DNA of 64,000 nt from Macrobrachium rosenbergii (lineage: Eukaryota; Arthropoda; Malacostraca; Decapoda; Palaemonidae). Position 1 is the first letter of the stretch, and the number at the start of each line of letters is the position of its first letter. Of the stretch, positions 11,962-24,528 are shown one piece after another. The notes under the pieces are model-generated. The model saw only the letters and a program-made list of their open reading frames with translations. It was not told the DNA's origin and made no database searches. The stretch spans positions 74,742,125-74,806,124 of the forward strand of contig NC_089742.1 in the NCBI RefSeq assembly GCF_040412425.1, read 5' to 3'. The translations under genes and the position numbers were made by a program.

Positions 11962-12355
11962 GTATAGTGAAAATACTCATAAAATATAGAATAAAATAAC
12001 TTTATGCTTCATGAAGAAGACCAGTCCTTTGAGAAATTTCAACATCTCACTCTCATTAAATAAAATTTCCTCTTTAAGTGCACTGGAAAACATGTTTCCA
12101 TTCACATCCTGCTACTAACAGAGGAAATATAAGTGGCACTTCACCTTAAGGGGAAACAACTTATCTGAGTCCAGCAAAAAAAATAGAAAAAATTTTACTT
12201 TTGTAATTTTGCATGTAAAGTATGTGTAGTTTTTTCATGTTAAAAATTCTAACTTCAGTATATACTTGGTGTAAATTGTTAAATTATTGCTTGAAAAGTG
12301 ATTTCTAAAAGTGAAAGTGTCATGTTTAGTTGAATAGTGTAACTGCATGCATGTA

Positions 12356-13321
12356 CAGTGGAATCTCAGATTTCGTAAGTAATCCGTTCCAGAAAGTCTG
12401 ATGAAGTCCAAATCGTACAAAAATAGAAGCAATAATTCCCATAAGGAATAATGTAAGTCCAATTAATCCATTCCAGACACCAAAAAATATTAACAAAAAA
12501 TACAATTTATAGAGAATAAATATACATGAAACAATGAGAAATAAAATAAAAAAAAAATTACTAATGAAATGGATATGTGACATTTAACGTCACTTTTACT
12601 TTTATTGAAGACGACTGATGGTGTATGGAAGACGGCGAGGAGGGGAGAGGGAGGAGGAGAAGTTATTGTTTGGAAGGGGAATCCCCCTCCATAAAGACTC
12701 GGGTATCAAGACTCCCTGACCATCCCCCCTCATAATTAGAACCCTCGGAAAACTTTCAAACTTTGCTACCAGTTCTTTCTTGAATTAAATTGTCTCTCTC
12801 ATCTTCTTTATAGGAGGGCTGGCAGATGCTTTAACGAGGTGAGAAAACCGGTTTAGGGAGCTGTGCCAACAGAGGGGAGAAAACCAATTTATTACCAGGG
12901 CAAGACTGTTTCTTTCTCCAGGGTAAAAGAAGTCTCTCTCTCTGAGATAAGAGAGAGAGATTTTTTATGCATATGTAACATGTATATTTATTTGTTTTGT
13001 ATAGCTTCACAGATTAACATGACATTACTTTGTCATTCATGTTTTCATATTTTGAATATCTTCATAGATTAACATGACATTACTTTGTCATTAATGTTTT
13101 CATATTTTCCATGCTATAATTACAACTTTTTGCATTTCAATAAAAGCAGACTGGGTTTGGGCGCTCAATGAGTGGCTGAGTCAGGTGGTGGGCCTGGGAG
13201 TATTTCCAGTTGTACGATATCCAAGCAGATGTATGAAACCAGGGACAAGATTTCAACAAAAAAAGTTGATGAACATCGAATTGTATGAAAACAAGGGTAT
13301 ACGACATCCAAGGTTTGACTG
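12356..13321. mobile_element. TA-flanked TIR element, mariner-like, non-autonomous
   Basis: The left end CAGTGGAATCTCAGATTTCG and the reversed right end CAGTCAAACCTTGGATGTCG match at about 16 of 22 positions and both abut TA. The internal edges also mirror each other (tcgtacaaaaat against ttgtatgaaaac). No transposase was found. The body holds a tandem duplication near 13003-13112. It lies in TTLL intron 3, about 16 bp from the next element. Confidence 0.55.
13003..13112 (+). repeat. tandem duplication, about 55 bp x 2
   Basis: The phrase agattaacatgacattac, followed by tttgtcatt and tgttttcatatttt, occurs twice in direct orientation with only a few differences. Confidence 0.8.
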
Positions 13322-13594
13322 TATATACTACAGTATACAGCAGACCCCCACTTTTATGTGCTTCACTTTGTCGCAGATTTTTGTGGAACATATCTTTCAA
13401 TTTTACATGGGAACTTTCACCAATTCACAAATTTTTCTAGGGACCGTACCTTTAAAATGATCACTACCTAATTTGCTTTTTTTCGTAGAGTAATACTGTG
13501 TGTTCATTAATTACTGTATTTTTTCATTAAAGGACATGTATACAGAGAGAGAGAGATGATACTGTGTGTTCATTAATTACTGTATTTTTTCATT

Positions 13595-13596
<2 letters not shown>

Positions 13597-13627
<31 letters not shown>

Positions 13628-13802
13628 TTGCTACTGGTGGTTTTGAGTTACCTACGTATGAAAATCTGATTTTTAATATTTTTAAGGTGATAATAAACAC
13701 AGTATAAATGGATTCTGTAAGTGAAATAAAATTTTACTGATACTTTACTGTGTTTTCTCATTAAAGGATATGTATACTGAGAGAGAGAGAAAGGATATGT
13801 AT

Positions 13803-13876
<74 letters not shown>
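13597..13876 (+). repeat. (GA)n microsatellite arrays
   Basis: Pure GA runs lie at about 13597-13625 and 13806-13876, with a shorter run at 13779-13791. The copies are linked by the repeated phrase ggatatgtatactgagagag. The Ser-Leu-rich open frame on the opposite strand is an artefact of this repeat. Confidence 0.95.
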
Positions 13877-13881
<5 letters not shown>

Positions 13882-14299
13882 GACTAGGTCAAGTACAACA
13901 TAAACCAAGAGCTTACTGTAGGAAATCATTTTTTTTATCGTAAATGTATTTGTACATAATCACGAAAATACTAACATGATGTAACAAACCTAGCATTCTA
14001 TTTGGAGCAACCTGTCCCATCGTTCTAAACTACCCACATATTTTAGATATACTCCATACAGTAGTACTATTCTAAAATACTTACTGTAGAGTAAATATTT
14101 CAAAATCATCTTACAACACAGCAAAATATCAGTTAGATGTATGTACATTATGTGCAGTACAGTAGACGATAAGCAGTTATGCCAGGCAAAAGAAAATGTG
14201 CGTCTGATTTATAGGGGATACTTAGGAGTAACAGTTGAAGGCGGGTAAGTAGTGTTGTAAGATGACTTTGAAATGATGTTGGGGTGTTAGGGATGATAG

Positions 14300-14776
14300 T
14301 TTGAGGTACAAAGTATTTTTGTTTGTACTGTCAAGCTGGGCGATGAACTGTTAAAATAGGTAGTTGTAAGTGTTTATGGGTATATATACAGTACTTATGA
14401 GTAACAGTTGTAGGAGGGTAATGTAAGATAACTTTGGGTGTTCTGGGATGATGGTTAGGGGTGTATTATTATTTGAAATAACATTAAATTGTTATAGTAT
14501 GACAATTTAAGGTATATTTTTGTTTGAATTATTAAATTATAGTTCAAACAAAAATATACCTTAAATTGTCATACTATAACAATTTAATGTTATTTCAAAT
14601 AATAATACACCCCCAACAATCATCCCAGAACACCCAAAGTTATCTTACATTACCCTCCTACAACTGTTACTCATAAGTACTGTATATATATTTCATAAAC
14701 ACTTCATGCAACTACCTATTTTAACAGTTCATCGCCCAGCTTGACAGTACAAACAAAAATACTTTGTACCTCAAAT
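14300..14776. repeat. near-perfect foldback (arms about 230 bp, 14-nt loop)
   Basis: The left arm 14300-14528 is mirrored almost base for base by 14543-14776, from tttgaggtacaaagtattt to its complement aaatactttgtacctcaaa. The loop is ttattaaattatag. A partial degenerate copy of the left-arm sequence lies just outside (14221-14300, aggagtaacagttgaaggc). The foldback lies in TTLL intron 3, so the pre-mRNA would contain a long hairpin. Confidence 0.92.
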
Positions 14777-15196
14777 TAGGCAGTGAACTGCTAAAACAGG
14801 CAGTTATAAGTGTTTCAGTTTAAGGGGTACAGTGTATTTGGCAGCTATATGCAGTTAAGAGTTTTTGAAGGGATTTTGCATTTCTGCAGATTTTGCATTT
14901 CTGTGGTGGGTTCTGGAACCTATCCCCACGAAAAAGTGGGGGTCTACTTTAGTGTAACTGTGTTTCTCAGTAAACATACTGCATTACTTGTTTACCCTAG
15001 GTTTCAACCGATGATATATGATTGCCTAAGCTGAAGTAGATTGTGATGTGTTTTACATGAGTAAGGGTTTGTAAATTTTCCTATGCCATACCATATAAGT
15101 AGCAATAAAGAATAACCCAGAGAGAGAAACAGAAAGGCAAGCAAAGGAACAGCAAGTGCGTAATGCAGTTTACTTCAATGGGATACGTGTATGTAT

Positions 15197-15219
15197 ACAC
15201 ACACACACACACACACACA
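15197..15219 (+). repeat. (AC)n microsatellite
   Basis: This is a short uninterrupted AC run. Confidence 0.95.
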
Positions 15220-16210
15220 AGCAGCCAGAGTGAGAATGAAACGTCTCTGATATAGTCATGACACAACTCTATCAGCCACTCAAAGGTGATAAACAAAAAT
15301 AGCAAATTTTAAAAGTAATTTGTATTTTTCCTAGCATACAAACCTGAAGTTCTTTACACAGGATTTAGCTTGCAAATGCAAGCTGAAACTGCCACTCAAA
15401 GTTATTAACAATACAGTAGTCAACTACCAACAGGCAAGAGAAAGCCCTACCCACCTGTCATTCTGCACTCCACTTTGCATTCCAGCCCAGGTACCAGAGC
15501 CAGATCACTTCTCAGTTCCAAAATTTTTCCCAGGGACTCTAGTCAACACTGTATCTCATCCTCCCCCCCACCCCCACAACGCAAAAATGGCACACAGGAA
15601 GTTGTCTGGTGGACCAAGTAGTCGACAAAGACTACCCTTCAAAACAAAAGCATTTTGAATATAGTCTCCTCCTTCAGGTTATCCATTGACTTCGCATGTG
15701 ACAGAGAGAGAGTATCCATTGTTTTTGCACAAGAGAGAGAGAGAGAGAGAGAGACTCAAGTTTACTTGTGGTATCAGTTTGGCACTGACTGAGATAGATT
15801 TTTCTCCTTTCAATAAGTCAGGGGTGAAGGTAGAAAGTCCTTAATCTGTATTGGTCCTATGTGAATTCCCTGTACAGATACTGGTGAAATCATATGGCTC
15901 AAAACACCACTAGTAAGTCATGACCAAGGCAACCTGGGGAGAGCCTAAGCTCTCTCAGTAGCAGGGAAACAACTCCAGATAATGCCCAAGTGCTTCCCAA
16001 AGGCCATCCAGCTTACAACCAGGCTCGATTGCCTCTAGAAACAGCAGCCTCTGCACCTTGGTATCTGGATCCTGGTGTATAGGACCCTCATGACAACTCA
16101 AGGTGCTGACGAGACACCCCTCCCATAGGAGGCCTGTCTAAAACCCCTATGGGTTTGTTCCACACTTAGGTGCATAACCCATTCGATTCTAAGACCAATA
16201 CATACAAGTA
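15220..16210. other. intron 3, repeat-derived sequence without clear boundaries
   Basis: The segment from 15310 (aatttgtatttttcctagca) has the look of a YR-retrotransposon terminus known from decapods, but no inverted partner was found nearby. GC-richer sequence from 15430 to 16150 has no intact frame. Short GA runs lie at 15704-15711 and 15731-15753. Confidence 0.3.
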
Positions 16211-17432
16211 CAGTACTTGACAAGATATTAGGCCGCTTAACATCAAGTGGCCTAATCTCTTGTCGAATTCTGAAGGAACGGAAAATTTGAGAAGTAATTT
16301 CGTCATGGCATTAGGCCACTTACAGCGAGTAGGGAAAGGGGAGGAGCTCAGACACTCGACAAGGTGAGAGCTCTCAGTCTCGTCCACGCTCCCACCGCAA
16401 TTTTTGCCTACCACGTATCTCTTTATTGCCCCCTGTGACCTTAATATGGGCAAAGAGAGTTATTTGAGTCAACAGATGATAGCACAGATATGTGCACTGC
16501 AGCAATCTGGCCTTACAACAAAGCAGATATCGGATCAGCTGGGTGTGAGAAAGACATTCAATTCAACGCTGGGTTGCCAGATTTAACAAAGGTGGCAACA
16601 ATGAGGTGCTGTCTCAAAAAAACCGCTCTGGTATGCTGAAGAAGACTTCTGATCGAAGTTTGACTGTTCTCAAGTGTCAATTAGAAAGTAACCCACGCCT
16701 GACAGCAAGAAAATTGAAAGAAACCAATCCACAATTGTTTAGCGAGGTCTCAGTTCGTACCATGAACCGCTGTATCAGTGAACTTGGTTACACAAAAGGG
16801 TCCAATTTACAAAGAAATACAGTGTGTGGGATGAGGCTCAATGGATGAGCTTGGTCTGGTCTGATGAATCAACGTCTACGGTGACTTGTAATAGGGGAAG
16901 AAATGTTTATCGCAAGGCTGGAAGTGACGCTCTTGACCCTCGGTATCCGGAAGGGACTGTTAAGCACCCAGACTCCCCTGTGGTTTGGGGTGCTTTTACA
17001 GGCTATGGTGTGTCAAAGCTTCGTGTGTTCGAACCAAACGAAAAAGTTAACCAGTATAATTATCTGGAATTAATGTGTGACATTTTGCCTGATGTGTCTG
17101 AGGATACAAACACTACGGTTTTTCAGCAGGATGGAGCCAGGGCCCACACAGCTAAATCTGTTACTCAGTGGTTTGAGACTGTCAAGTTCAAGCATATTAA
17201 TGACTGGGCAGGGAATACCCCCAATATAAGCCCCATACAGAACTTGTGGGAGATCGTCAAGTGAGATCTTCAAGGGAAAGATGTGTCATCCATCCCGCAA
17301 CTGGAGAAGGAAATCCGTGCATCTTGGCAAAACATCTCTAAGGAAACTTTATATAATCTCGCCTTATCTGTGCCCAAGAGACTGAAGGAGGTTATTAAAC
17401 GCAAGGGGAATCCTACTAAATATTATAACTCT
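16211..17432 (+). mobile_element. Tc1-like transposon, 3' truncated
   Basis: The start CAGTACTTGACAAGATATTA follows a TA dinucleotide and precedes a transposase relic in the same orientation. No matching inverted end occurs after the transposase; sequence changes at about 17432 (taacctagcccc). The right end is therefore missing. It lies in TTLL intron 3, antisense to the gene. Confidence 0.6.
16445..17427 (+). pseudogene. Tc1/mariner-family transposase, broken
   Basis: The N-terminal helix-turn-helix is MGKESYLSQQMIAQI with GLTTKQISDQLGV. A frameshift near 16555 precedes RWVARFNKGG and TARKLKETNPQLFSEVSVR (second DNA-binding part). A second frameshift with a small deletion near 16810 leads to the DDE domain: VWSDES (first Asp), FQQDGARAHTA (second Asp) and SPIQNLWEIVK, where Gln stands in place of the third acidic residue of the usual PIENLW. 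An in-frame TGA at about 17262 precedes the last part (LEKEIRASWQNI...). The usual length is about 340 residues. The copy cannot be active. Confidence 0.9.
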
Positions 17433-20400
17433 AACCTAGCCCCAATGCTTAACCAGCTCGTCCTTCGGAACCTCCAAAGCAACAAAGGGGGATGGTCCCT
17501 GGCACCCTTGTCCCATCTAGTACAGGCAAGGCCTCCGCCAGGTGAACAAGTTGACAACAAACCCACGGTCATGGGAGGCGTACTCGCTCAAGAAAATGTG
17601 GGCAAGGGTTATCCATGATCATGCCAAAACCTTGCTAGAAGATGGACTTCTACACAAAAGAAACCCTTAATAAGTCTGAATATCAGAACCACACGGGTCT
17701 TTACTTCCCTGGACCCCTACAAGCCAAGGATCCCATACTGGTAGTACAGGTATCCTGGCTGACCTAGATAGCTTGGCTAGCTAGGCTGGACCAGCACCCC
17801 TGGGTTACAGATTTACAAGAAGCTTTGTGCACCAGAGTACGACAAAACTTACGAAACACACACTAACTGAAGGAGAGAGCCTGGCCAAAATACTTGAAGG
17901 AAATGGAGACCTGTCTCTACATGGCCTCTTTCCTCCACTAAATGAGGATAAAGCGAAGTGTAACACTTCACTAAACACAGATGAACAGAAGGCAATTCCT
18001 CTGATTCAAACCCTTCTTCTGCCAGAGAGGACAGGAGGCGACAGCTGGTGACAGGAGGTGACAGCTATCGGCAAAAGGCAGCAGCAGAGTACCCGTAATA
18101 CATCCGTGACCAGATGTAAGGGAAACAAGGAAACACACACTAAAGAGACTCAGCTGTGTCAACACAAGTCAGTTAAGCAAAAGAAAACGGGAAATATTGA
18201 GAGACGGGGGAAGAGGAATTGCGACCACTCTCTCGCCTCATCTGAGAGCGAGTCAACAGACTTGAGAGTATTCCCATGCAACACATCCATAGCAAACTAA
18301 GTAGCTAAAATGATATCTAGCTTGTAAACAATAGAAATACTGTAACCATGGTAGGAAAAGAAACAGTAATTGAAGCATAAGTAAGAGATTCGTTGATAGC
18401 CAAAGAAAAAGCATGTAAAGAACGAACAAGTGCCTTTCGACGGAGAAAGAAGAATAGGCTTGCAGACAAGGATTTAGAATGAGCAATTGATGAAGAGAAT
18501 GGTTTAACAATCGACTAAGTCGACATCACATCAGAAAAATACAACTCACTAGACACAGTATATCACAACACTGTCTATCCTATACAGTATAATTAGTCCT
18601 TTCGGTGCTAACAACCTTATACAGTACTAAGTGCTAATGACGGTAGAACTTGCATAAGTTGCGTAGATTAAAGTTTCCCAAAGCAGTGGGAAACAACCTT
18701 TTGGCTAACACACTAAAAAAGACTCAGAGCACTGAAAAATGGAGAGGCAGGTGGTGTTGGAGGGCACAGAACCACATCGCCTGAGAACCGACCCAGTTCC
18801 CTGGCAGCGGACTCTTACAACTGTTGCAGAGCAGTCCTAGGCTCGGGCTACAGATGGGCAAGGGCACCGACCCTTTACCTCTTACAGGGAAACGCAAAAT
18901 GATTGTACACTATGGGGGGGACCCAGAATGGTTCCCTAACAAATTCTAACTTCTCAATAAGCTTTTCCTGAACTGAAAGGGGAGCAGAAGGCGGAGCTAA
19001 CATGGAAGTCTAAGCATTAACTAAAGAATTGGCAAAAGAAAAGCCTAGACCGAATAAGAATAAATACAGATGAAGGACCTGGGGAAAGGGGAGGAATGAT
19101 AGGTTGGTGACCTGACCTAACTAGTTGCTTTCGCAATCTATCTGCTTCTCTCCTCTTCCTATACCAACGAACTTAAGCAGAAAGTCATTCAAAAATCCCT
19201 ACTTCCTCACATTATTCTCAAAATTACACTTTATACCACTGCAGCTGGGGCAGTGTGTATCTCCTAAAAAATTAACATCCTGCTACCACAGTAATCATTC
19301 CTAAGGAACCTGACGTTCTTAGCCTTGATTCCATTGTAAGGCATCCTAGAAAAAATATATGTACATTACCATGATGGCAGCAAACAGCCATAAAATGCCA
19401 ACAAGTGCCTATACACAATGGCAGCAAGGAAAATTCTAATAAGAGCTAAAACACTCAAAACAAACATGGTAGAGAACAGGTGTACTAGATAGTCATCTGA
19501 GCAACAATGCAATCTTTTGCTTGAATGCAAACTCGCCTATCAGGGAGGTAGCCCTTGAAAGTTACATCATTTTGTATTGTTAAAACTATACTTTAAAAAC
19601 CCATAGAGAAAAGATATTTTTGCCTCTTGCATTATCATTATATCACAAAGACCTCTTGTCATATATGAAAATGCTATCTAGTTAAAAACTTAAAGAAAGC
19701 CATATGTGATAATCAGCATCTCACACTTTGATGTTGCCAAGGATGATCATTAGTTTGGGACAGCAGTAACTAGACTGAAGAAATTACTACTTCACAGAGG
19801 CCAACTAAATGGATTTTTTGTCTGGTGGGACCATAAACATGTTAACATGTCTCAGGTCCCAAAACTATCAGCTACAATTATATGAACTCCAACCTGCCCT
19901 CGGTATCTTAGGTGTTACGAGAAGGAATATACCACAAGTTAAAGATCCATGCACTTAACATCAACAAAATATGTTAAAAACCATATTTGTGGATTTAAAC
20001 CCTGGAACACATTCAAGTGTTTCCAGAATCCCCACCCCCCCTCACCATACCCAGGCATCTTCTTTTGAGGGTAACCAAGACATATGCAGGATGTTGGCCC
20101 CCTGCCTTACAACCTACTGTATGTTAAGATGACAGGACTATCATGCAAAACCAACTATTGTAGTTTAAACTAAAAATCCAAGAATTATTAAAATCACATC
20201 ACTGATCACTGCTTTTTTATTACCACTCTTCTTCAGAAACTAACTACGGTGAGATAGTGAACTGATATTTTTTATGCTGCTTAGAGTGACAAGCTAATAA
20301 CTAAACCCACCAACTACTTAAAAACTAAACAAATCAAAAATATAAACCCGGTAACTACTTAAAAACTACACAAATCAAAAATGATCTTTACATGCTTTAG

Positions 20401-20448
20401 TGATCACACCTTTAAATACAGATATTAAATTTTAAAAATCAGTCTTAC
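17433..20448. other. intron 3, no supported gene
   Basis: The first half (to about 19130) is relatively GC-rich with short overlapping frames on both strands and looks like decayed retroelement sequence, but no domain was recognised. The second half is AT-rich. A short direct duplication (aactacttaaaaactaaaca, second copy aactacttaaaaactacaca) lies at 20310-20380. Confidence 0.35.
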
Positions 20449-20617
20449 TTTATCTTCTGCCCTTAGCCAAGCATCAAATGAGCCTTTCATGCCGAACCCA
20501 AAATCTTTGTAATATTTGGCAAGTGAGGGTACCTTCCAGACTGGCAAATAATCATCACCAACTACATATTTATCACGTATTTCTGGATCAAATGGATGGT
20601 ATTTCTCAGGACAAAAT
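20449..20617 (-). CDS. TTLL15-like, exon 3
   Basis: It encodes the third base of codon 253 (Arg) and residues 254-309, FCPEKYHPFDPE...FDAWLRAEDK. The acceptor is TTCTATTTTTCAG and the donor GTAAGACT, with phase 2 in and phase 0 out. The frame stays open only in the phase predicted by exons 2 and 4, which supports the model. The segment lies between the substrate-binding part and the Mg-binding E-x-N part of the TTL domain. It is too short and lacks a Met, so it shows only by splice reasoning. Confidence 0.85.
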
Positions 20618-23600
20618 CTGAAAAATAGAAATTGTGAGTTTAGTAACCTACCACAGCATAAAATAAATTAGTAAGAAATATCCATTATTAAATCATCAAA
20701 TATTCATAGTTAACAACAAACTAAACTTTTTGAACGCTAAAAATACTGTACAAAAATTAACTATCGTAAAGTTGTTTTACTATAAAAACTCATTACTTTA
20801 TGAAGCCTCTTCTGTGGTAGCAGTTGCCTCGAGACATAACCTAGATAAGTCTCCCTTTCCACCTGTTATGAGCATGCAACAAGGTATTGTAGTGCCTCAT
20901 TATGAAACATTAAAATCTTTTCCATATTATTCAAACATTCTAGCTTTCATTATTATAGCTGTCATACTGATGATACTTGCATCACTTTTTTTCTCATTTC
21001 TTGGTATGTGTATATTTTTGACAGCTTGGAGTTTGTAAATGGACTTCCAATCAGCAGTAATCTCTGAACAACTGAGCTGGCTCCTAGATGTCTTTTTCAG
21101 TTAGTCATTGTATTCTTGATGTTGGATTACATTTAAGTATATACTTTGGACCACTTAATGGACTCTGGGTTTAAATTTATGCATATCTTTTGCATATTTG
21201 AGTCGTTATAACCTTGAAATATGCATTATTGAGTTTACTTTGATGCAGTGTTTAGCCTAGCACTTGGAAAGCAAAACCATAGCTAAATTTATGATTTTTT
21301 TTCAAGTAGCTTATTACACTACTATATTGCCCAGTATCAAATTTTTCCAAAATAAGTTCCTGAAATTTACAGTGTGTCCTAGAGGTTGAAAGTTGTTTCA
21401 CATGGCCCATCCTAACCCCAGAAGGAGGTTATCTTTTTACAGGCTGCTCTATGAGCAAGAGCCTGAGCTGGCTTTAACAATAGGTTATCTTTGTTAGAGT
21501 AATAAGAACTACTGTATAACCTCTGAATAAAGTGTATAAATTATTGTAGTTAAAAGGGTAAAATAAAGTGTATAAATTATTGTAGTTAAAACAGTAAAAC
21601 AAATTATCATTACAAAACAAAAAACATATGATGTCATACATGTTCATTCCCAATTATTATGGACAAGTTAACAGACAAGTAGTAACTTAAATGTTGTATC
21701 TCAACATTATCTGTATTTTCGTTCTTCTTAAGCAAAACATTATTTGTATTTTCGCTCTTCTTAAGCAACCCTGACTTAATTTTAAGTAATAATTATTACC
21801 TAACAAAAGTAGCACTGCAGTATGCTAAAATGGTTTACTGATTAACCATGCTATAACAAGAATATTCTACTCAAAATGGAAATTCTTATGATAATGTCTT
21901 CAAACCTTCACATCTGACTATTTTATGCTTGGTAACAATGTGCAAACTATTTTCAGGTTTTGAAGATTAAAAGATTGAAAATGTTCATTGCATTTAATTT
22001 ATGATGCCATGTTCATGATAAGTTTTTTAACTTAATGAAACTGCAATACAATGTTACCTCATAATCCCAATATTTCCTATTGTTGTGTTTTGTTTTCCTT
22101 TGTCTGAGATAAAAAAATAATTGCTGTGTGAGCCTACATCTCATGCTGTCTGAATCTTGAAATACTGCACCAGCTGTATCCCCATCTATTTGCATCTATT
22201 TAAATCATAAATGTTGCTGTGTTAGTTTTTCACTTTGCTGATATGTCAACTTCAGAAAAGCTTATTTTATATTACAGTAAAATCAATGAGTTTGACAAAA
22301 CAAAACATCACATTTTTAAGATAAATAGACTGAAAAAACTACAATAATCCATTTGAAGTACCAGCCAAAGTCAATCTAATGCACTGAGACAACTGAATAT
22401 GTACAGCACGATTACCAAAACAAAGCCATTAACTTGTGAATACTGCCACCTTATTTTCATGTTTATTTATTATTTCCAAAAATTTTGCTACTCAAAATTG
22501 AGGTGCTTCTTTGGGGTCAGAGTGCTTTTGATGCCAAGAAATACGGTAATTTCTATTAAAATTACTCCAATATTGGATTACTGGTTAGGGTATAGATAAA
22601 AGGTTTAAATAGTTTCACTTCTGCATCATTATCCTAGTTATGTAACTTTGCAAGCTAATTTAGGGAATGTTAACTTTAAGTGCTGAAACATTTTAAATAA
22701 TAGTACTTATCTGTGTATTACTGATCATGTCTTAGCACAGGTGTATTGGGAATCCCAGCAAACATTGCTATAGTACTACTGTTTCATGGACAGTATTGAG
22801 AAGGACCCCCATTTGTTATGTAGAGCTAGCCGGGGCCAAATATGCACTCCAGATTAAGTTTACGAAAAATTCAGACTGGCTGACCTCTCAAAGGGCATTC
22901 TATAATTTCAAGAGGAGCTATCAGAAGTCCAGGAGTTCCACAGTGAGGTTTCCTCCACAACAAAGAGAATCTCAGTGTCACTGAAGAACATGGGCAGAGC
23001 TAAATCAGGTGAGAAGGGCTCTAAATTTAATAAGTTTCAGCGTCCTTTCCTATTCTCAATTCCAACAAAAGATGGAGCAAAATCTCCATGACTTGAGAAC
23101 CTTACTTGAGGATATATATTCCTAGCCAGACCCTTGTAGCCCTCCATTTCATCACTACAAGAGTTTTTCTTTTTGTGATATTTTCAAGCACTACAGTATC
23201 AACAAATATGGAGATTCTTGTGCCTCTGATAATGTACCATCAGCACATGATAATAAATTGTTCTGTAATAACAATGTTCCTCATGTTTCTGGTTCCTTTT
23301 CACCAGCATGTGGACTAGTAGCAGCAACACATGCCTTCTCATTAGATGTTGAGGTGAGTCCAAATGCTGAGTCTTCTCACACTACAGTAGCTCCTCACCA
23401 TGAGACAACCTTTGATGCTGTGGCCATGAATTACCATTTAGCCAGTGGCAACTCTCAAAGAACAAAGTTGGCTTATACTTTCCCCCTTCCATGGGTGTGC
23501 CTGTGACTTGTGCCACATAAAGGAGACATCAAGTTTTCTACAAAGTGCTTATCTCAGTCCAAAGCAGGATTGAATTATGCTGATTTCCTAATCTCTAGCA

Positions 23601-23954
23601 GCTCAGCCCATTTTGGTGAACTGGCTTTGACAATTCATTTCACCCTTCATTATAATGGAAAAGTAAAGGTTAATAAACCAGCGCCAAGCAGTAACAATAA
23701 ACAAAATACCATCTCTCAGGGTAGTTCTGGAATGGAGCAATGTACCAAGAACCTGCATGCTCTACATCGCCTAGATCTAATATCTCAATTGTCTGAAGTA
23801 TCTAACTGAACTTGGATACCTGGATACATCCTCAGATAGCTGTAAATGGAAAGAGTTCTTCTGGGCACATCTCGAATAAACAGCTACCATTGAAGGACTA
23901 TCATACAATAATAAGTTTGTTGAAAATACTGACTTGATTCTTGATTTTCCATAC
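20618..23954. other. intron 2 of the TTLL gene
   Basis: It is AT-rich. A 37-bp tandem duplication (aataaagtgtataaattatt...) lies at 21527-21590 and a shorter one (cgttcttcttaagcaaaaca / cgctcttcttaagcaaccct) at 21720-21775. The segment 22740-23800 is GC-richer with overlapping plus-strand frames (for example 23258-23506 and 23510-23809), but these have no recognisable domain and are more likely old repeat than exons. Confidence 0.4.
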
Positions 23955-24528
23955 CTAAAAAGTACGTCTCCTTCAAATACATAAACTCGTAAAGGTTCAA
24001 TTGATGTGATAATCGTATAAACTCCAATATCAAATTTGTGTCCGTCTATAAGAATTGGATTGTGAATAAATTCCTGGACAAAAGTCCCTTCAATGCCAAG
24101 ATCCAAAGCATCTAGCTTTTCTATCTTAATGCCCCTGTGATTATTTGACTTTTGTACAAACATCATCTCTGGATTTTTCTTGGCATGAGTCAGTAACTGG
24201 TCCTTTTCAGCTGGCATTCGGAATGCTTTGGGAACATGGGGCAGACCCGAAATGGCTAAATTCACCTTATTGGATATATAACCAGATCCTGGGAAGTGGT
24301 TGACCTTCTGGTGGGGCTTTAGGTTAACCATCATGGTCTTCAGCTCTCTAAAAGGATAGTTGTGTGACCACAAGACATCCCAGTCATCACCATCATTAGC
24401 TAGATTATACCCTAGCCTACTGAAAACATTGGTCACATGCTTAAGATATCCTGTGTTTTTTTTATTTCCTCTGATCCATGCCACAGGTTTTGCACGACTG
24501 GTATCCTCAGCTTTAGTAACTGCATCTC
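23955..24528 (-). CDS. TTLL15-like, exon 2 (N-terminal half of TTL domain)
   Basis: It encodes residues 62-252. The acceptor is TATTGCAG, with phase 1 entry completing a Gly codon, and the donor is GTATGG, phase 2. The open frame extends both sides of the splice sites; the Met at 24562 lies in the intron and is not a start. TTL-family blocks are DDWDVLWSHNYPF (109-121), HQKVNHFPGSGYISNKVNL (134-152), FVQKSNNHRGIKI (185-197), the ATP-grasp lysine region with FVQEFIHNP (211-219), and LIDGHKFDIGVYTII (221-235). The last usually reads KFDIRVY; Gly230 replaces that Arg, which may affect substrate binding. Confidence 0.92.

Larger units (their letters stand above)
13338..14950. mobile_element. 1.6-kb TIR element containing GA arrays and a large foldback
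   Basis: The left end CAGCAGACCCCCACTTTT, preceded by TA, mirrors the right end aaaaagtgggggtctactt. Weaker subterminal matches follow (a gcagatttttgtgg-like phrase left, gcagattttgcatttctgtgg right). Inside are a tandem duplication (tgtgtgttcattaattactg twice at 13496-13600), GA arrays (13597-13876) and the foldback at 14300-14776. No transposase is visible. The terminus style is that of Tigger/mariner-type elements, which is an inference. Confidence 0.5.

Noticed and set aside
13648..13929. Ser-Leu repeat protein on the minus strand
   Set aside because: It is a direct translation of the (GA)n microsatellite.
20730..21038. 102-codon frame with a hydrophobic stretch, plus strand
   Set aside because: It lies antisense in TTLL intron 2; the hydrophobicity follows from T-rich sequence and no domain or conserved motif is visible.
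23258..23809. Two overlapping plus-strand frames considered as exons of an unknown gene
   Set aside because: No splice-site logic links them, no domain is recognised, and they lie antisense in TTLL intron 2.
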